NCBI GenBank assembly: GCA_907163345.1
Contig: CAJQUN010000020.1
Location: 6,817,722 to 6,881,721 of the forward strand
DNA length: 64,000 nucleotides
Reading direction: 5' to 3'
Source of the DNA: Haberlea rhodopensis
Taxonomy: Eukaryota > Streptophyta > Magnoliopsida > Lamiales > Gesneriaceae
The translations under genes were made by a program, and so were the position numbers. How positions within the stretch are numbered: position 1 is the first letter of the stretch; each line of letters starts with the position of its first letter. Below, piece after piece: positions 33,528 through 46,979 of the stretch. Under the pieces are notes generated by a model that made no database searches, was not told the origin of the DNA, and saw only the letters and a program-made list of their open reading frames with translations.

Positions 33528-34672
33528 TCAGTGATCGTCGTCCTCATCGTCCCGCTCCGGTGGTGGGTCTGGGTAATATGGTTCATGTGGCTGGTGTGTC
33601 TGGTATGGATGGTATGGCTGGTATGTAGGCTGTGGTGGGATTGGAATGTTCGGGAAACCCCGTGCCGAAGCAGAGTTCCATGCAGCTTGATACTGCAAGA
33701 ACTCCATGTTTTCCTGATATAATTGCTGGTGGCCCCATCGGAGTTCATGTCATATCTCCTGCAACTCATGATGGAGGGATTCCATCGTAATTGAAGTAGG
33801 CAATGTAGCAGCAGATGATGATGGTCCAGGAAGGTGGCTGCTGCTAAGTCGTGGTTGTGCCATCCGTCTGACTGTGGCTGGTGCAGGATGATCGACCACG
33901 AGCAATGCCTTCGGTGGAATTGCCTCTTCTGCGGAGTCCCAAGTAACTTCCGCATACTTGCACAATGAGGTGATAGTGGAGGGGCATGGCATACCAGAAG
34001 TGGGAGGGCCGCGAGTGTAGTTCCGGATGGCTGCCTCGACAAGACGTCCGAGAGCAATCGTGAGTCCAGTAACTATGGCATATACAAGTATAGCTCTGTC
34101 CTTTGTGACTTCCGATGTATGAGTCGATGGCATGACTCGAGCTACTATAAATGAAAACCATGCCTTAGGCTCCTCCTTCAGATCCGATATCAGTACCAGT
34201 TGTGGCTTTTCGTCTGCGTTCAGTCGCCATTGAGTTCCCTGTACACATATGGTTGACAAAATAGCATCCAAGTCTAAATGTGATTCCGGCAATATATGGT
34301 ATAGTCATCCTCCGGAATGTTTGGCATGGTATATAGTGCATTGATAGCCTGTGAATCAAAGAGCACTGGTTGTTGCCGTACAGAGACAACGTTGGCTTCA
34401 ATTTGGTGATGTGCCCGGAGGTTGGAGTAAAACCCCCTGACTAAAGAAACCACCACATCTCGTGGTTGGCGAACAAAAGTATACCACTCTCGCCGGAGTG
34501 CCTCTTGGATCACAGCACAGCCGAGCTTGCTCGTGTCCATTCCCCGTTCCCGTATCAGATTCTTCTTCCGGTATACCGCATAAAATTTTGCAGCTTCCTT
34601 ATTTATGAACTTGTAGGAGTCAAACTCCTCAGGAGAGGGAACAGACTGCTTTTGCTTGCGCTTCGGTGCCAT
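33528..34672 (-). pseudogene. gypsy E extra ORF (env position), plant-transposon domain
   Basis: Starts at the ATG of MAPKRKQKQ (34672). About 130 codons are followed by a frameshift near 34285, then the second frame continues to an in-frame TGA near 33749 (a CGA to TGA change is plausible), after which the same frame stays open to 33528. The C-terminal part is Gln/Pro/Tyr-rich and acidic. The first two parts contain the pattern L-V-R-x-F-Y-x-N, then V-R, F-x-x-x-A-I-N-x-L and M-P, followed by VARVM..EVTKDRA..AIVTG, which resembles D1 ORF3. There is no signal peptide or clear membrane segment. It was probably a nuclear or RNA-binding element protein; function unknown. Confidence 0.75.
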
Positions 34673-35557
34673 CCCTAGAATCAAAGTTACCAAAACCACT
34701 ACCAACCAACAATCCAAGTTAAGCTATTAACCCAACCACACAATAATCACTAGGAAGCTCTTCAATTCTCCCCCAAACTTAACAATAACATACAATTCCA
34801 CTTTCACCAACTCACAATTAAAAATATTAATAACTTTACACCCCAACACTTAATTGACAATCAATTCATAGACCATGTATAGCAAAGCTAAAATACCTCA
34901 ACAAATTTTGAAAATTTGTTATTGATAGTCCTCAGCTTTCCATAGCTTCAAATTGGAGTGGAGGGTGCTCAAAACTCCTTTTCCCTTGCTAATTCCTGTG
35001 AAAGATTGAGGCTTGATGTTAGAATTGAAGATATCTTTCAAAAATCTTGAAGAAAAATGAAGGATTGAAGATGGATTGGGAAAGAGTTGAGGAAAATTGG
35101 GGAATTTGGGGGAGGGGTTTGGAGTTTGAGTGTGTGTAATGTGTGTAAAATGTTGATTCTGATATTAAAAAATGAAATTTTGGACCTCGCGATCGATCGC
35201 AGATATTTGCCGATCGATCGCGAGAGTTTTCTGGAATGGGTCGATCGATCGCGAGTGTTTGCCGATCGATCGCCAATTTAAAATATTTTTTTTCTTCTCG
35301 GGACTTGGCGATCGATCGCGATGGTATGGCGATCGATCGCCAAAACACACTGCCCGAATTTTTTCTTTTTTAGATCAACACTTTTTCTCTCGGGATTAGC
35401 TCTTCTCCACCCACTCTGCAAAATTGACACACGGAGTCAATCCTTGAACCAAAATTTCAAACCAAACAAATTCTAACTAAAAAAATTAAAACAAAGAAAA
35501 GGGAGAAAAATGGTGTTCTTATTATAGTCCAAAGTTGGACTTATTACCAACATCAAT
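34673..35557 (-). other. gypsy E spacer between integrase and extra ORF
   Basis: Non-coding, with a polypurine tract at 34768-34781 and six near-perfect GCGATCGATCGC copies at 35186-35345. It could hold the promoter or splice site for the extra ORF, but none is recognisable. Confidence 0.6.
35186..35345. repeat. GCGATCGATCGC cluster outside an LTR (gypsy E internal)
   Basis: Six copies in 160 bases. Unlike the other clusters it lies in an internal spacer and not in an LTR. Confidence 0.85.
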
Positions 35558-36987
35558 TTAAGAGTCAAAATGGAAAACAGTAGGCGGACTGAAATCATGT
35601 CCATGATAGTGCTTCAACCGCTGTCCATTGACTGTGAATGTTCCTTTTGTTGGATCGTTGATCTCGATCACTCCGGATGGGAATACCCTTGTGATAGTGA
35701 ATGGTCCTTGCCATCGAGACTTCAACTTACCTGGAAAGAGTCTCAATCTGGAGTTAAAAAGTATGACCAAATCCTCTTCTTTGAACTCACACTGGCTAAG
35801 CTTAGCATCATGCCATTTTTTTGTTTTGTCTTTATAGATCTTGGCATTTTCATAAGCTTGGTTTCTAAACTCATCCATTTCATTTAAGTGTAGGAGTTTT
35901 TCACCTGCAACAGTTAAATCAAAATTCAGATTTTTTATTGCCCAAAATGCCTTGTGTTCCAGCTCGACAGGAAGATGGCATGCTTTTCCAAAAACTAACC
36001 TATATGGTGATGTACCAATAGGTTTTTTAAATGCCATCTGCCCATAAAGCATCATCTAACCTCAAGGACCAATATTTTCTAGACGTATTGACCGATTTTT
36101 CCAAAATCCGTTTCACTTCTCTATTAGAAACCTCTACTTGTCCACATGTTTGTGGGTGGTAAGGTGTTGCAACCTTGTGGGTGACACCATATTTGCTCAA
36201 AAGTTTTTCAAAGAGTTTATTGCAAAAGTGTGACCCACCGTCACTAATGATTGCTCGAGGAGTGCCAAATTGAGTAAAAATGTTCTTTTTTCAAAAATTT
36301 TACCACCACTCTAGCATCATTAGTGCGTGAAGCTTCAGCCTCAACCCATTTTGAAACGTAATCCACAGCGACAAGTATGTAGTAATTATAACATGAAACT
36401 GGAAATGGTCCCATAAAATCTATGCCCCAAACATCAAATAAATCGCATTCAAGCATATTGTTTAAAGGCATTTCATGTCTCCTAGAAATGTTACTCGTTC
36501 TTTGGCATTTATCACAAGTGGATACATACATGTATGCATCTTTAAACAAGGTAGGCCAGTAAAAACCCGATTCAGGTACCTTGGCAGCAGTTTTTGTTGG
36601 ACCCATGTGGCCCCCTACCTCTCGGTCATGACAGTGGCTCATAATAGATGACATCTCCTCCTTCGGTACACACCTCCTGATCATGTTGTCTGCACAAACC
36701 TTAAACAACAATGGGTCCTCCCACATGTAGTGTTTAACATCGGATAAGAATTTCTTCTTCTGATAGAAGGTCATTTGTGGGAGGATACCACTAACCAGAT
36801 AATTTGCAAAATCGGCATACCACGGTAGTGTGAGAACTTGGAAAAGCTGTTCATCAGGAAATTTTTCATTGATTTCTTCCAGTTCATTATCATGTTTCTC
36901 CATCATATTATCAATCCTAGATAAATGATCCGCTACTACATTCTCAACACCCCTCTTATCTTTAATTTCTAAATCAAATTCTTGCAA
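35558..36987 (-). pseudogene. gypsy E RNase H end and integrase, frameshifted
   Basis: The frame from 36987 begins with the end of RNase H (VVADHLSRI motif) and continues with the integrase zinc finger (H-x-H and C-D-K-C) and the first catalytic Asp in WGIDFMGPF. A frameshift near 36250-36285 separates this from IISDGG, the second Asp. The Glu lies in GQVEVSNREV near 36145, and another small deletion near 36035 shifts the frame again. The C-terminal GPF domain (R-W-Q-G-P-F) runs to 35558. All three catalytic residues can be seen, but not in one frame. Confidence 0.85.
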
Positions 36988-36996
36988 TAGGAGAAT

Positions 36997-37344
36997 TCAT
37001 CGGATTAAATGTGGTTTATCATCTTTTTTAGCAAGAAGATATTTAAGTGCCGAGTGATCAGTGTACACAATTACTTTTGATAGACAGAGATAAGAGTGAA
37101 ATTTATCAAACGCAAATACTACTGCTAGCAGTTCTTTCTCAGTGGTGGCATAGTTTTGTTGTGCCTCATTTAAAGTTCTACTGGCATAGTAACTAGTATG
37201 AAATACCTTATTCCCTCTTTGTCCCAATACTGCTCCGACAGCTGTGTCACTAGCATCACACATCAACTCAAATGGCATATCCCAATCCGGTGTTACCAAC
37301 ACAGGTGCTGTTATTAACTTCTCCTTCAATGTCTCGAATGCCAA
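36997..37344 (-). pseudogene. gypsy E RNase H
   Basis: 115 codons with the RNase H acidic residues in MCDASD, TTEKELL and YTDHSAL. It is out of frame with both the reverse transcriptase before it and the integrase after it. It would degrade the RNA strand during reverse transcription. Confidence 0.85.
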
Positions 37345-38560
37345 TCAGGATTAAAATCAAAAGGTGTATCTTTAGTCAATAAATGAGAGAGTGGTTTCGA
37401 AATTTTTGAAAAATCTTTAATAAATCTCCTATAAAAGCCTGCATGGCATAGGAAGCTTCGAACCCCCTTCACTGATACTGGTGGAGGTAGTTCCTGTATC
37501 ACCTGGATCTTTGCTCGGTCCACCTCCATACCTTTGTGGGATATTTTGTGTCCCAAGACTATTCCCTCTTGTACCATGAAGTGACATTTCTCCAAATTTA
37601 GTATCAAATTCGTCTCTTCACACCTTGTTAGTACTAAGTCAAGATTATTTAAGCAAGCATCAAAAGAATCCCCAAAGACAGAAAAGCCATCCATAAAGAC
37701 CTCTAAGAATTTTTCAACCATATCATGAAAAATAGACATCATACATCTTTGAAAATTTGCAGGCGCATTACACAATCCAAATGGCATTCTCCTAAAAGCA
37801 AACGTACCATAAGGACAAGTGAAGGTAGTCTTCTCTTGGTCCTCAGGTGCAATAGCTATTTGATTATACCCAGAATAGCCATCTAGAAAATAATAGAAAT
37901 CATACCCTGCTAGACACTCTATCATTTGGTCAATGAATGGAAGGGGAAAATGGTCTTTACGGGTGGCGTCATTTAACTTTCTATAATCAATGCAGACGCG
38001 CCAACCTGTGACTGTTCTATTAGGGATCAATTCATTGTTCTCATTCTTAACGACAGTCATACCTCCTTTCTTGGGTACACATTGCACAGGACTAACCCAT
38101 GCACTATCAGAAATGAGATAGATAATACTTGCATCCAGCAGTTTGATGACCTCAGCCTTCACCACTTCTTGCATCTTTGGGTTTAACCTGCGTTGTGGTT
38201 GAACCACAGGTTTGTAAGCATCCTCCATCAAGATCTTATGCATACATGTTGATGGGCTTATCCCTCTTATGTCCGCTACTTTCCACCCGAATGCTTTCTT
38301 ATACTCCCTCAAAATCCTAAGTAGTTTGTCTTCGTTTATACCTGTTAAAGATGAAGAGACAATTACAGGCAATGACTCACTACAATCTAAATAAACATAC
38401 TTGAGATGAGTAGGGAGGGTTTTGAGTTCAAGAGTTGGTGGTTTTTCAATGGAGGGCTTTTGTGGCTTCATGTCCCTCTCTCCCAACTCGCCTAAGTTGT
38501 TCCACACACGCCTATTATGGGGAATATTGGCGTTCAAATAAACGACATTCATTAGCAGAT
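37326..38560 (-). pseudogene. gypsy E reverse transcriptase with FMDG active site
   Basis: A long open frame (to 38600 in this frame, of which the start overlaps the protease tail) covers linker and fingers-palm domains: WVSPVQCVPKKGG, WRVCIDYRKLN, FLDGYSGYNQI with the first catalytic Asp, MPFGLCNAP and the thumb. The catalytic pair reads F-M-D-G at about 37686-37697; the second Asp, invariant in active enzymes, is Gly through a single GAC to GGC change. This alone would inactivate the polymerase. Frame is lost at both ends. Confidence 0.9.
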
Positions 38561-39025
38561 AACACATCAATAATATCAACACTAAAACACATATGCTCAT
38601 CTGGGTGTTTTGAAGCTTTAAAAACGTTGAAAGTGACTTGATCCTCCCCTACACGGAGGATCAACTTCCCTTGTTGGACATCTATAAGTGCCTTTCCAGT
38701 AGCAAGGAATGGTCTTCCCAAGATCAGTGGCGTGTCAGCATCTTCTTCCATATCCAACACAAGGAAGTCTGCCGGGAAGATGAATTTATCAACCTTCACT
38801 AGGACATCTTCTATGATTCCTCGTGGGTATGTCACAGACCTATCTGCCAATTGCAAAGAAACCGTGGTCGGTTTTGGCTCACCAAGCCCCAACTTCCTGA
38901 AAATTGACCAAGGCATAAGATTAATACTTGCACCTAAATCACATAAAGATTTTGTAAATGAAATAGACCCAATTGTGCAAGGTATAGAAAAACTCCCTGG
39001 ATCTTTCAACTTAAGAGGCAGTTTG
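38515..39025 (-). pseudogene. gypsy E protease
   Basis: Aspartic protease domain with active site DLGASIN and a downstream ILGRPFL motif. It begins exactly at the solo LTR H; together with 41537-41964 the codons rejoin in frame (..QNK then LPLKLKD). The frame then shifts near 38540 before the reverse transcriptase. Confidence 0.9.
39021..39025. repeat. target site duplication GTTTG, left of solo LTR H
   Basis: Identical to 41537-41541. Removing the LTR and one copy restores the gag-protease frame of E. Confidence 0.95.
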
Positions 39026-41536
39026 TGTAAGACCCCAACGTCCCAACACGTCAATAATGCAATTATGACGTCATTTGTGTATGTAAAAAATTCTTTTCTT
39101 TTAAAGAATCATTACATGCTTCACATAATCCCCATGACTTTTATAAAAGTTTGGGCAGAGTCTCCCCATAAGTAAGTTCTCAGCCAGGGATAACACGATA
39201 ATAAGAAGATATAAAAAGTGGACTCCCAACACCATCATTACAGTCCATATACACGACTCCAAGTGCTCACATGCGAGCAACAAATAATGAATGCCCATCT
39301 AGTTGCATAAATAATGTATACCATTTACTCAATCACACTCTACGCTTCAGGAAGCAATATTGTCCAACCAAGCTCGAGCTTGCTATGCCAACATAACCTT
39401 GTAGCTGTAATACCTATTTCAACAGAAACAGCCCCCACACAGGGTGATCATACCAACATCACACTACTCATATCATAACAATGCATAAAGATAATGATAT
39501 CACGATTTAAGAGTATCGAAAATCTATAAAATGTTCTCCCTGTGAAGTTCTGAATCTGTATAGCTTCCATACAATGTTCCTGTTTCAAGCTTACACGCTT
39601 TCATAACATCAAGTTTAGTATCGTCACTGAAAATATGATACTCAACCACACATTGAATTCAATACAACAAGAATCTATTATTTATGCTCAATCATAAATA
39701 ATTCCATATCAATGCAGTTTGGTCTATCAATCTATCTCACTCAACACTTTCTCATATTGGTCATGCCAAAGGCATCCATACCCAACTCCATAGCTGGACC
39801 ACGTACATTTACGTGTCCACCATACCACATATATCAAACTCATTTCACATATTCGTTCTCTTATATTTAGCAATCACAATTCAACAATTTATGCATACTG
39901 GATTATGAAATAATTCATACTATACCTGCTCGTACGTCACCACGTACCTTATAATCGGTGTTTACCATCAAGTCACCCTCCTTGTTGTCCGAGAGCCCAA
40001 GAAGACTCTATACGAACTCAAAAGTTTAAGGGTCAATTCTTAACCAATACTTGATGGACATAATCTCACATTCAAACACAAAGCGATGCCCATAACATTA
40101 CATAATTCAACTTCCCAACACAAACCTCCATTTAACACCCAACATGCTTAAAACACCCAAAACAACACCGAAATGATTCAAGCAACAAGCTATGCAAGGA
40201 AGAATCCATGTACACAAGAGGTTCTACCATAAATAACCGATTTTTCTATAATCCAAACATAAAGTCTTTATTCCATGTTATAACACATACCATACATGCC
40301 TCTAAAGGTAATATATATTCCACACCATAGCCCAACACCCACCAAAGTATTACAATGGCTACAACTCATAGAAGTTAATTATTTTCACCACCTATTAGCA
40401 ACTAACAAGGCTTAGACCTTCACTAGAATCACATTTAAGAATATTAACAAACAACTTCCATGCATGGTTTTTAAATCTTCATATTTTAACCAACAATGAT
40501 ACTAGTCAGTGCACAAATCAACAATTCCGTTCTAACAATTAATAGCATTTCCTCATACTCTCCAATTCCCAATTACAACACTTCAATACATGTAGGAATA
40601 CATAATTACTTGGAACCATCTACACACACAATCATATGCCCAATCAATTTCCAATATGAATATGAATAATCATCTTCTATACATGCCAAAACAAGTTGGA
40701 GTTCATTTATACATACATCAACCTCATAAACATCCCAATAACAGTTAAAGCACCCTTATGCATGAATATAAATCCACTCCACACACACCAACATACACTG
40801 TTCACGCACACACTCACACACTCTGCACACACTACACACTGCTCACGCACACACTCACACATTCTGCACACACACCACACAACAATAACAACTCAAAACA
40901 CTTCAAAATCAACCACTAAACAACCCCAACAATCATCCAAAAGAATGGCTAAAAATAACTCAATGATTGCCCTAAATTTTCGAAATTAAAAGGGCAAGGA
41001 AATTGCCCAAATCACCACCTCAACCAAGAAGAAACCATGCTAAATGTTAGGAACACATTTAATCAACCATACCTTCAACAAAAGTTGGAATGGAAGGAGA
41101 AAATCGACCTTGGTGGGGAAGGAGATGGAAGGCGATGAGTTGGGGTTTTGGGGAGAGTTGGGGTTCGAATTTTAGTGTGTGTGAGTGTGTGTATGTGGGT
41201 TGCTAGTTAAAGGTGAGGAGTTGCTAGCTAATAAATCCCCTTTTTAATTTAAACACATTCCATTAACACTAACTCCTTCCAAAAAATATAATTCTTCACT
41301 TCAAAATTAAATATTTCAATTTAATCTAACTTTCATAAATTTCCCTTTAAAAATATAAAACAGTCTAAAATGAGTTCCCCAAGCATTTGAATTATGCTAA
41401 AGTTCCATTTACACCCGAAGAATCCGGCCCGACTCAATATACGAGGCCCAAAATTTAAATCACGTAAATTATCCTATAATTTACCATTTACACAATTTAC
41501 ACAGTTTAAAATAAGCAGAATTAACTGGGCATCACA
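39026..41536 (-). mobile_element. solo LTR H, Tekay-like family, in gypsy E
   Basis: 2511 bp from TGTAAGACCCC to GGCATCACA, flanked by GTTTG on both sides (39021-39025 and 41537-41541). No internal region, primer binding site or polypurine tract is present, so it is a solo LTR left by recombination between two LTRs. It resembles the LTRs of F in order of blocks and ends, but is a diverged subfamily. It contains a (CA)-rich stretch at 40790-40880. It splits E between gag and protease. Confidence 0.92.
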
Positions 41537-41964
41537 GTTTGTTTTGGACAACTGCAGAACACTCCTCAGTTAACTTAATCGTCTCATGCTCACCCAATTT
41601 CCTCTTATTCGACAGAATATATTTCAAAAACTTAGCGTAGCTAGGCATTTGAAGTAAAGCATCAGCAAATGGAATATTTATTTGTAATTTCTTAAAAAAT
41701 TCAAAGAATTTAGCAAAACTAGCATCTACCTTTGCCCTTTTCAATGCAGCAGGAAATGGGGGAGGGATTTGTACCTTATTGGGTGGTGAGATAGGTGTAG
41801 TGGTAGTAGTAGACTTACCATTTTCACGTGTCTGAATGTCATTCTCACCTTCCAACTCAACTACGTGCTCATCGTCACGATCTTCAGTCTGTGATCCAAT
41901 TTCTTTTCCACTCCTCAATGAGATCGCCTTGGCTTGCTCTCGGGGGTTCTTTTCCGTATCACTT
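41537..41964 (-). pseudogene. gypsy E gag, C-terminal segment between F and H
   Basis: Contains NPREQAKAISLRSGKE near its start, a conserved junction of Athila-type Gag, then a proline-rich part and a helical end. It continues the gag frame from the far side of F (..GRAPVSLPS then DTEKNPREQ) and runs into the protease on the far side of H, exactly in frame. Confidence 0.9.
41960..41964. repeat. target site duplication CACTT, left of F
   Basis: Identical to 50912-50916. Confidence 0.95.
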
Positions 41965-44561
41965 TGTAAGGACCCCAAGCTCTTAACCCTTGATTAGTGT
42001 ATTAATCATTATGTGTGGTACATGCTTTCAATAAAATCAATCGGGAAACACAGATGATACTTTACCATTGAATGGCAATTACAAATTTCTTTAATATTCA
42101 ACATTAAGATCATCTCTACCCACAATTAGACTCATAGATTCCACCCATTTTCATCCCCATTACACCACTATGTGAAAACTTTTATAAAAATTTGGGCAGA
42201 GTCTCCCCATAAATAGAGCTATCCCGAAATGAAAGCACAACACATAATATAATTCCCGGCCAGGGAATACACAATACTCAACAGAATACAGCAACACTAA
42301 GTAAATTCACAGCCAGGGAAGACACCACACATAAGACAACATAAATGGGTATCAACACCCACATAATACACCCATGACTCTCATATCATTAGCAATTCTA
42401 CTCTTAATTGCATGCAACATAGAATGAAAGAGAGAAAGGCTCATGCCTTTATATACAACCCATATACAAGAATATCCGTGCTCACATGCGAGCATCATAA
42501 AGGTGTATATAAACCTCGGTTGTATATAAGTACTCTATACGATACCGTGCTCCATCAAGCCCTGGTACCACGATCCTGTGAGTACATCCCATCAACAGCT
42601 CGAGCTCAGCTCCACAGCCATCGATGTACCTGTTCACCTGCCCCAACAGAGACAGCCCCCAACGGGGTGAGCATACCAATACACAAAATCCCATAATCAC
42701 AATAATGAAATTCATAATTTACAACAAAAGTAAATACTAATGAATTTTAAACGATACTCCCTGGATGGCAATGTCCTCATCCGGGATTCCGTGTACTGTC
42801 CCTGTTCTCACAATCATCAAACTCATCAAATCTCAAAAATCAGTAAATCAACACATTGATTTAACTCATAGCATGCCTGATTCTCAAGTATCAATAATTA
42901 ATGATTCCAAATTCATTATACATGCAAACATAGATATCTCGATATCTAATACTGATTTTCAACTTTGCTACCAATCACAGATAGCTCAAATGCCTAGCAT
43001 TTATTTTACAAATTCTCCATTATACTTAGACATCTCACATGTCTCATAACGAATACATGATCCCACGATCATTCTCAGGCATCTCAAATGCCATACAATA
43101 GTCATATAAACCCAGTACCCCATATCTCTTATAAGGTCATAATACTCTAGTATTACGCACACTTGTGGCAGCGATATCAAGACTAGGTCGTTCCATAGTC
43201 ATATCGACACACATATATATAACCATACCCACAACCATCTAATGCAATTAAAACACATTATGCATTTCACAAATGCTTTCATATAAAGTAATGCTCGTAC
43301 GTCACACGTACCTTAAATCTCCGAAGTCCGAGCCAGACCTTGCTCGAGTCCCATGCCCCGAGGAACGATGTGCTAACACGATAAATAATTCACAATTAAT
43401 TACGAACATGCAACCCGTGCTCAAGCACACCCATATCCCTTATATAGAAAATTATTGTCAACACACGACAATTAACCATTTCAAGGACCCGGGGTAGAGT
43501 ACATGCAGGGAGGGAAAATCGAATGAGACATCAACGAAAATTGCTCAAGAGCTCCCCATAAATTTTCGAACCCTCACTCCACAATTCGAACCCAATTAAA
43601 CACAATAATTCATCTAAAACATGAATTAATCAATCAACAACATGAATAATCGCCCCACATGCCAAAACCCCCAAAATTCGAACTCAAAGCCCTAAATTCG
43701 AACACAATTAAACATCCTAATACATCTAAAACATGTAATAAATGACCCATAACAAGAATCGCCACACCCCTGCCAAAAACCCCAATTTTCGAACCCACTT
43801 CACGCACACATCCAAAAATTCGAACCAATCCTCACACCAACAGCAAGAATTCGAACTAATTGAAACACAAAATGGCAGGGAAAAACACGATAAGCATGAA
43901 AAAGAGGTAAAGGAGGTTACCCAATCGAAAATCGGAAGGAAAATCGACCGAAATCGAAGAACCCTAGCTTTTGGGGATCGACGCATTCTGCCAAAATCCG
44001 AACGAGAAACGCGACCAAACTTCGAATTGATGGTGTAGAAAGGAGCGCCTGGACGAGACGAAGCCACCGGTAGGTCGGACGCGCCGAACGGTGGCCGGAC
44101 GGCGGCGGGCGCACCGCTTTTGCGCGCGGTGGCTGGGGTAGACGGGAATGGGCGGACGCGGGGAGAGAGAAAAGGTAAGGGGCTGAAATGAAAATTTAAT
44201 TAAAATCTCGGGTTCAAATGGTATTTATAGCAAAAATACCCCGAAATACTAATAGCCCCACAAATACATCATGATTCATTAAAAATCATCTGTTTTAAAA
44301 AATTCTCTCTCTAACTCAAAAACCCCCTACCGGTGCCCACACCAAGCACCCGAGATTCCGAGTCATACTAAAAAAACCCAACTCACAGGTTTTCACCGAA
44401 ATGAGAATACGATCTCAACATCGGGATCCAACGATCCCAACTACCTAAATAAATGAGTCCAGAAGGCCCAACACCTCGATAAAACTCCAATTTGCCACGT
44501 AAAACCACTTTAGGGGTTATTAACACTCCGGGATTAACATCCCTAATCTCAGGTCATCACA
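41965..44561 (-). repeat. element F 3' LTR
   Basis: TGTAAGGACCCC to GGTCATCACA on the plus strand, 2597 bp. It has TATAAATA on the minus strand near 44221-44228. It contains a segment of about 132 bp (about 43362-43493) that is missing from the other LTR. Confidence 0.95.
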
Positions 44562-46979
44562 ATATCCCCCACTAAAAGAATTTCGTCCTCGAAATTATCA
44601 CCGTGTATCACGTAACACCCGGGCTACACAACAACATGAAGCCATAACCTCGATTCCTGACCATATCAGAATCGTCTTAAAACCGCGAGGATACTTATCT
44701 CACATCAAACTCTGAAACAGAGCGACATACCAAAACCAACACCAACTTATCACCCAAGAGGCAAAACGTACCTCGATGCGGTTCATCCCAAAAGTCAGTC
44801 CCTCATGACTGCAAAACAACCAATACTCACGACTGTAAATCAGACAGTCATCCTCAGTTCTAATACAACTAGTAAGAACGCATCCTGAATGACACCTCAA
44901 CCGTGAGAACGTTGACCTCGTGTCAAACTCTGGAGTGGAATAGACTCCCAAATCCATCATAACGTCAAAGAGCGTCAGCACAACTCAACGCTAACAACCC
45001 AAAAGCAGTTATTCAACTGAAACTGCAAGGATTCGAATCGCTCCCGATTCTATCGTAGATATCATTCAAAGACATCTCTATTATGACACACGATGTCTAA
45101 TACACATCATTACGAGGAAAACACTAGTATACTACGATGTACACATACCAAACCTGGTCTCCACTTTCAAACCTCCTCCATCAAATGAGCAGTCGCATCA
45201 TTGCAACTCAATTTGGGCAACTCACGGCCGCAGATTCACACAGAAGACATCTCACAAGATATCCACCTTCGGATATTCCAAGGGTCACATCCTGATCATA
45301 AATAAACCATCGAGACTCCACAGTGTTCAAATTCTGAAAGGACATGCAATAAACCCATTGCATCCTCAACGCTTGTGTCGACAGCGACACCCAATAAATT
45401 CGAATTCCTGCCATCCCTTGATAATCCTAGGATTTAACAATCCAAACTTGGGAAGGCTATCGCATAACTCGAAGGAAAACACCAACAAGGGAACACCTCA
45501 ACCCACACAAGATAATCCCTCCTCAAAGGGAGTCAACTAACTTCACGATTGGTTCTCATAATTTATCGTGCCATGGAGATTCCCAATCTCAAGGTGTTCA
45601 ATATCTCTCATCAGAGATTTAACCATCCAAAAGTAGCATAACTCTATGCTTGACAAAAAGGAAATCAAAAACTAGCATCACATGCATACTCAATGCACTT
45701 GGCTAGGGTATCTCCAACATACCCCTAAGCCCCAAACACAACTGTTATTCTGAGTCATTCCCATGCAGAGGAGGATGATAATCGACGATCAACAACACGG
45801 CGTGATTCCCAAAATCAACACCACACGACCAACTTACCGAATCTTTCAAGGATTCCCAAATAGGTATAATACTACCTCCTTCCCCACAAGGAAAGTGCTA
45901 TCGAACTCGAGATCCACTAGTCTCGAACCACCGTTCGGAAAAAAACTGGATACAATAACACTCATTGCATCCCAAGTACACGGATTCCCCAGATCGAGTC
46001 AACAACGACTTGATGACTCTCTTGTTGGTACTTCAACATTATGAGCTGTCCCAGACAAGTCTCTCAAAACAATAGACGTATACACGTTTCAGTGAGGCAT
46101 GCACAACATCAACCTCAAATGACGTGGTGACTACTAGAGTCCACCACAACCCACATCGTATCACTTTACGATTTGCCAAACTTGGTTCCAACGTGTAGTA
46201 TCATGGCTCCAACAAGCACACTATATCTTTCCCCCAATATCTGGCTAGCAAAGCGCTGTCTCCATAGGCTCATATCAAGCCCACCAACAAACCATATGTT
46301 CCATCTCGGTATGCCATACCGTACAAACCGTTAGAGTAATGGGTCATCGCCCAGCATATCTCTAAAATACCAAGCACAATGGACAACCCGGTGTCCTTTC
46401 TCACTTATGATACAATCATAATCCGTTAAGACTTATCCCACACCCTCAGGGTGGGTGTAACCATGTCTACCCTACGTCACAACACAAGCGAGTAGTTTCC
46501 TCAATGACTACTCTTACCACCAATCACTTGGCCCTAGCCAAACCAACGAGCATACCCAAGGGTATCATCGCTCGACAATTATTTAACTCTAAAACATGGT
46601 GTGGTACATTTACCGGCACAAAATACATCCAATACTCCACCGAGCAAACCTGCTCGGCAAAAGGTCTCGTCAACTAGTGACCCAGACTCTACCATGTGCT
46701 CATCATCGGCACTCAAACCATACAACCTAATACATAACATAAATGTATTAATCATCAAAACGACGCTACACGTCTACATAGAACATCCACCATGTCATTG
46801 TCATCCCGTGACGGTACCTGTCAACATATGACTTTGAAATAATATAATAATATTGTCGACTCGTGACAGTATATGTCGATACACGACGTCTATAATCTAA
46901 TCGTCAAACACATGACAATATAAGTAAATCAACACATGATATCCACAATAGTGCTAAATAAACAGTAATATGCCATACC
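44562..46979 (-). other. element F internal region, 3' half, non-coding
   Basis: Begins with the polypurine tract (minus strand agtgggggatat at 44562-44573) and the gaggacgaaatt remnant (44583-44600). The following 2.3 kb has only short open frames without recognisable domains. No duplicate of host gene sequence is recognised. Confidence 0.7.

Noticed and set aside
33332..34057. 241-codon minus-strand frame
   Set aside because: Alternative frame of the gypsy E extra ORF. The frame with the conserved pattern is the other one, which continues through one stop to 33528.
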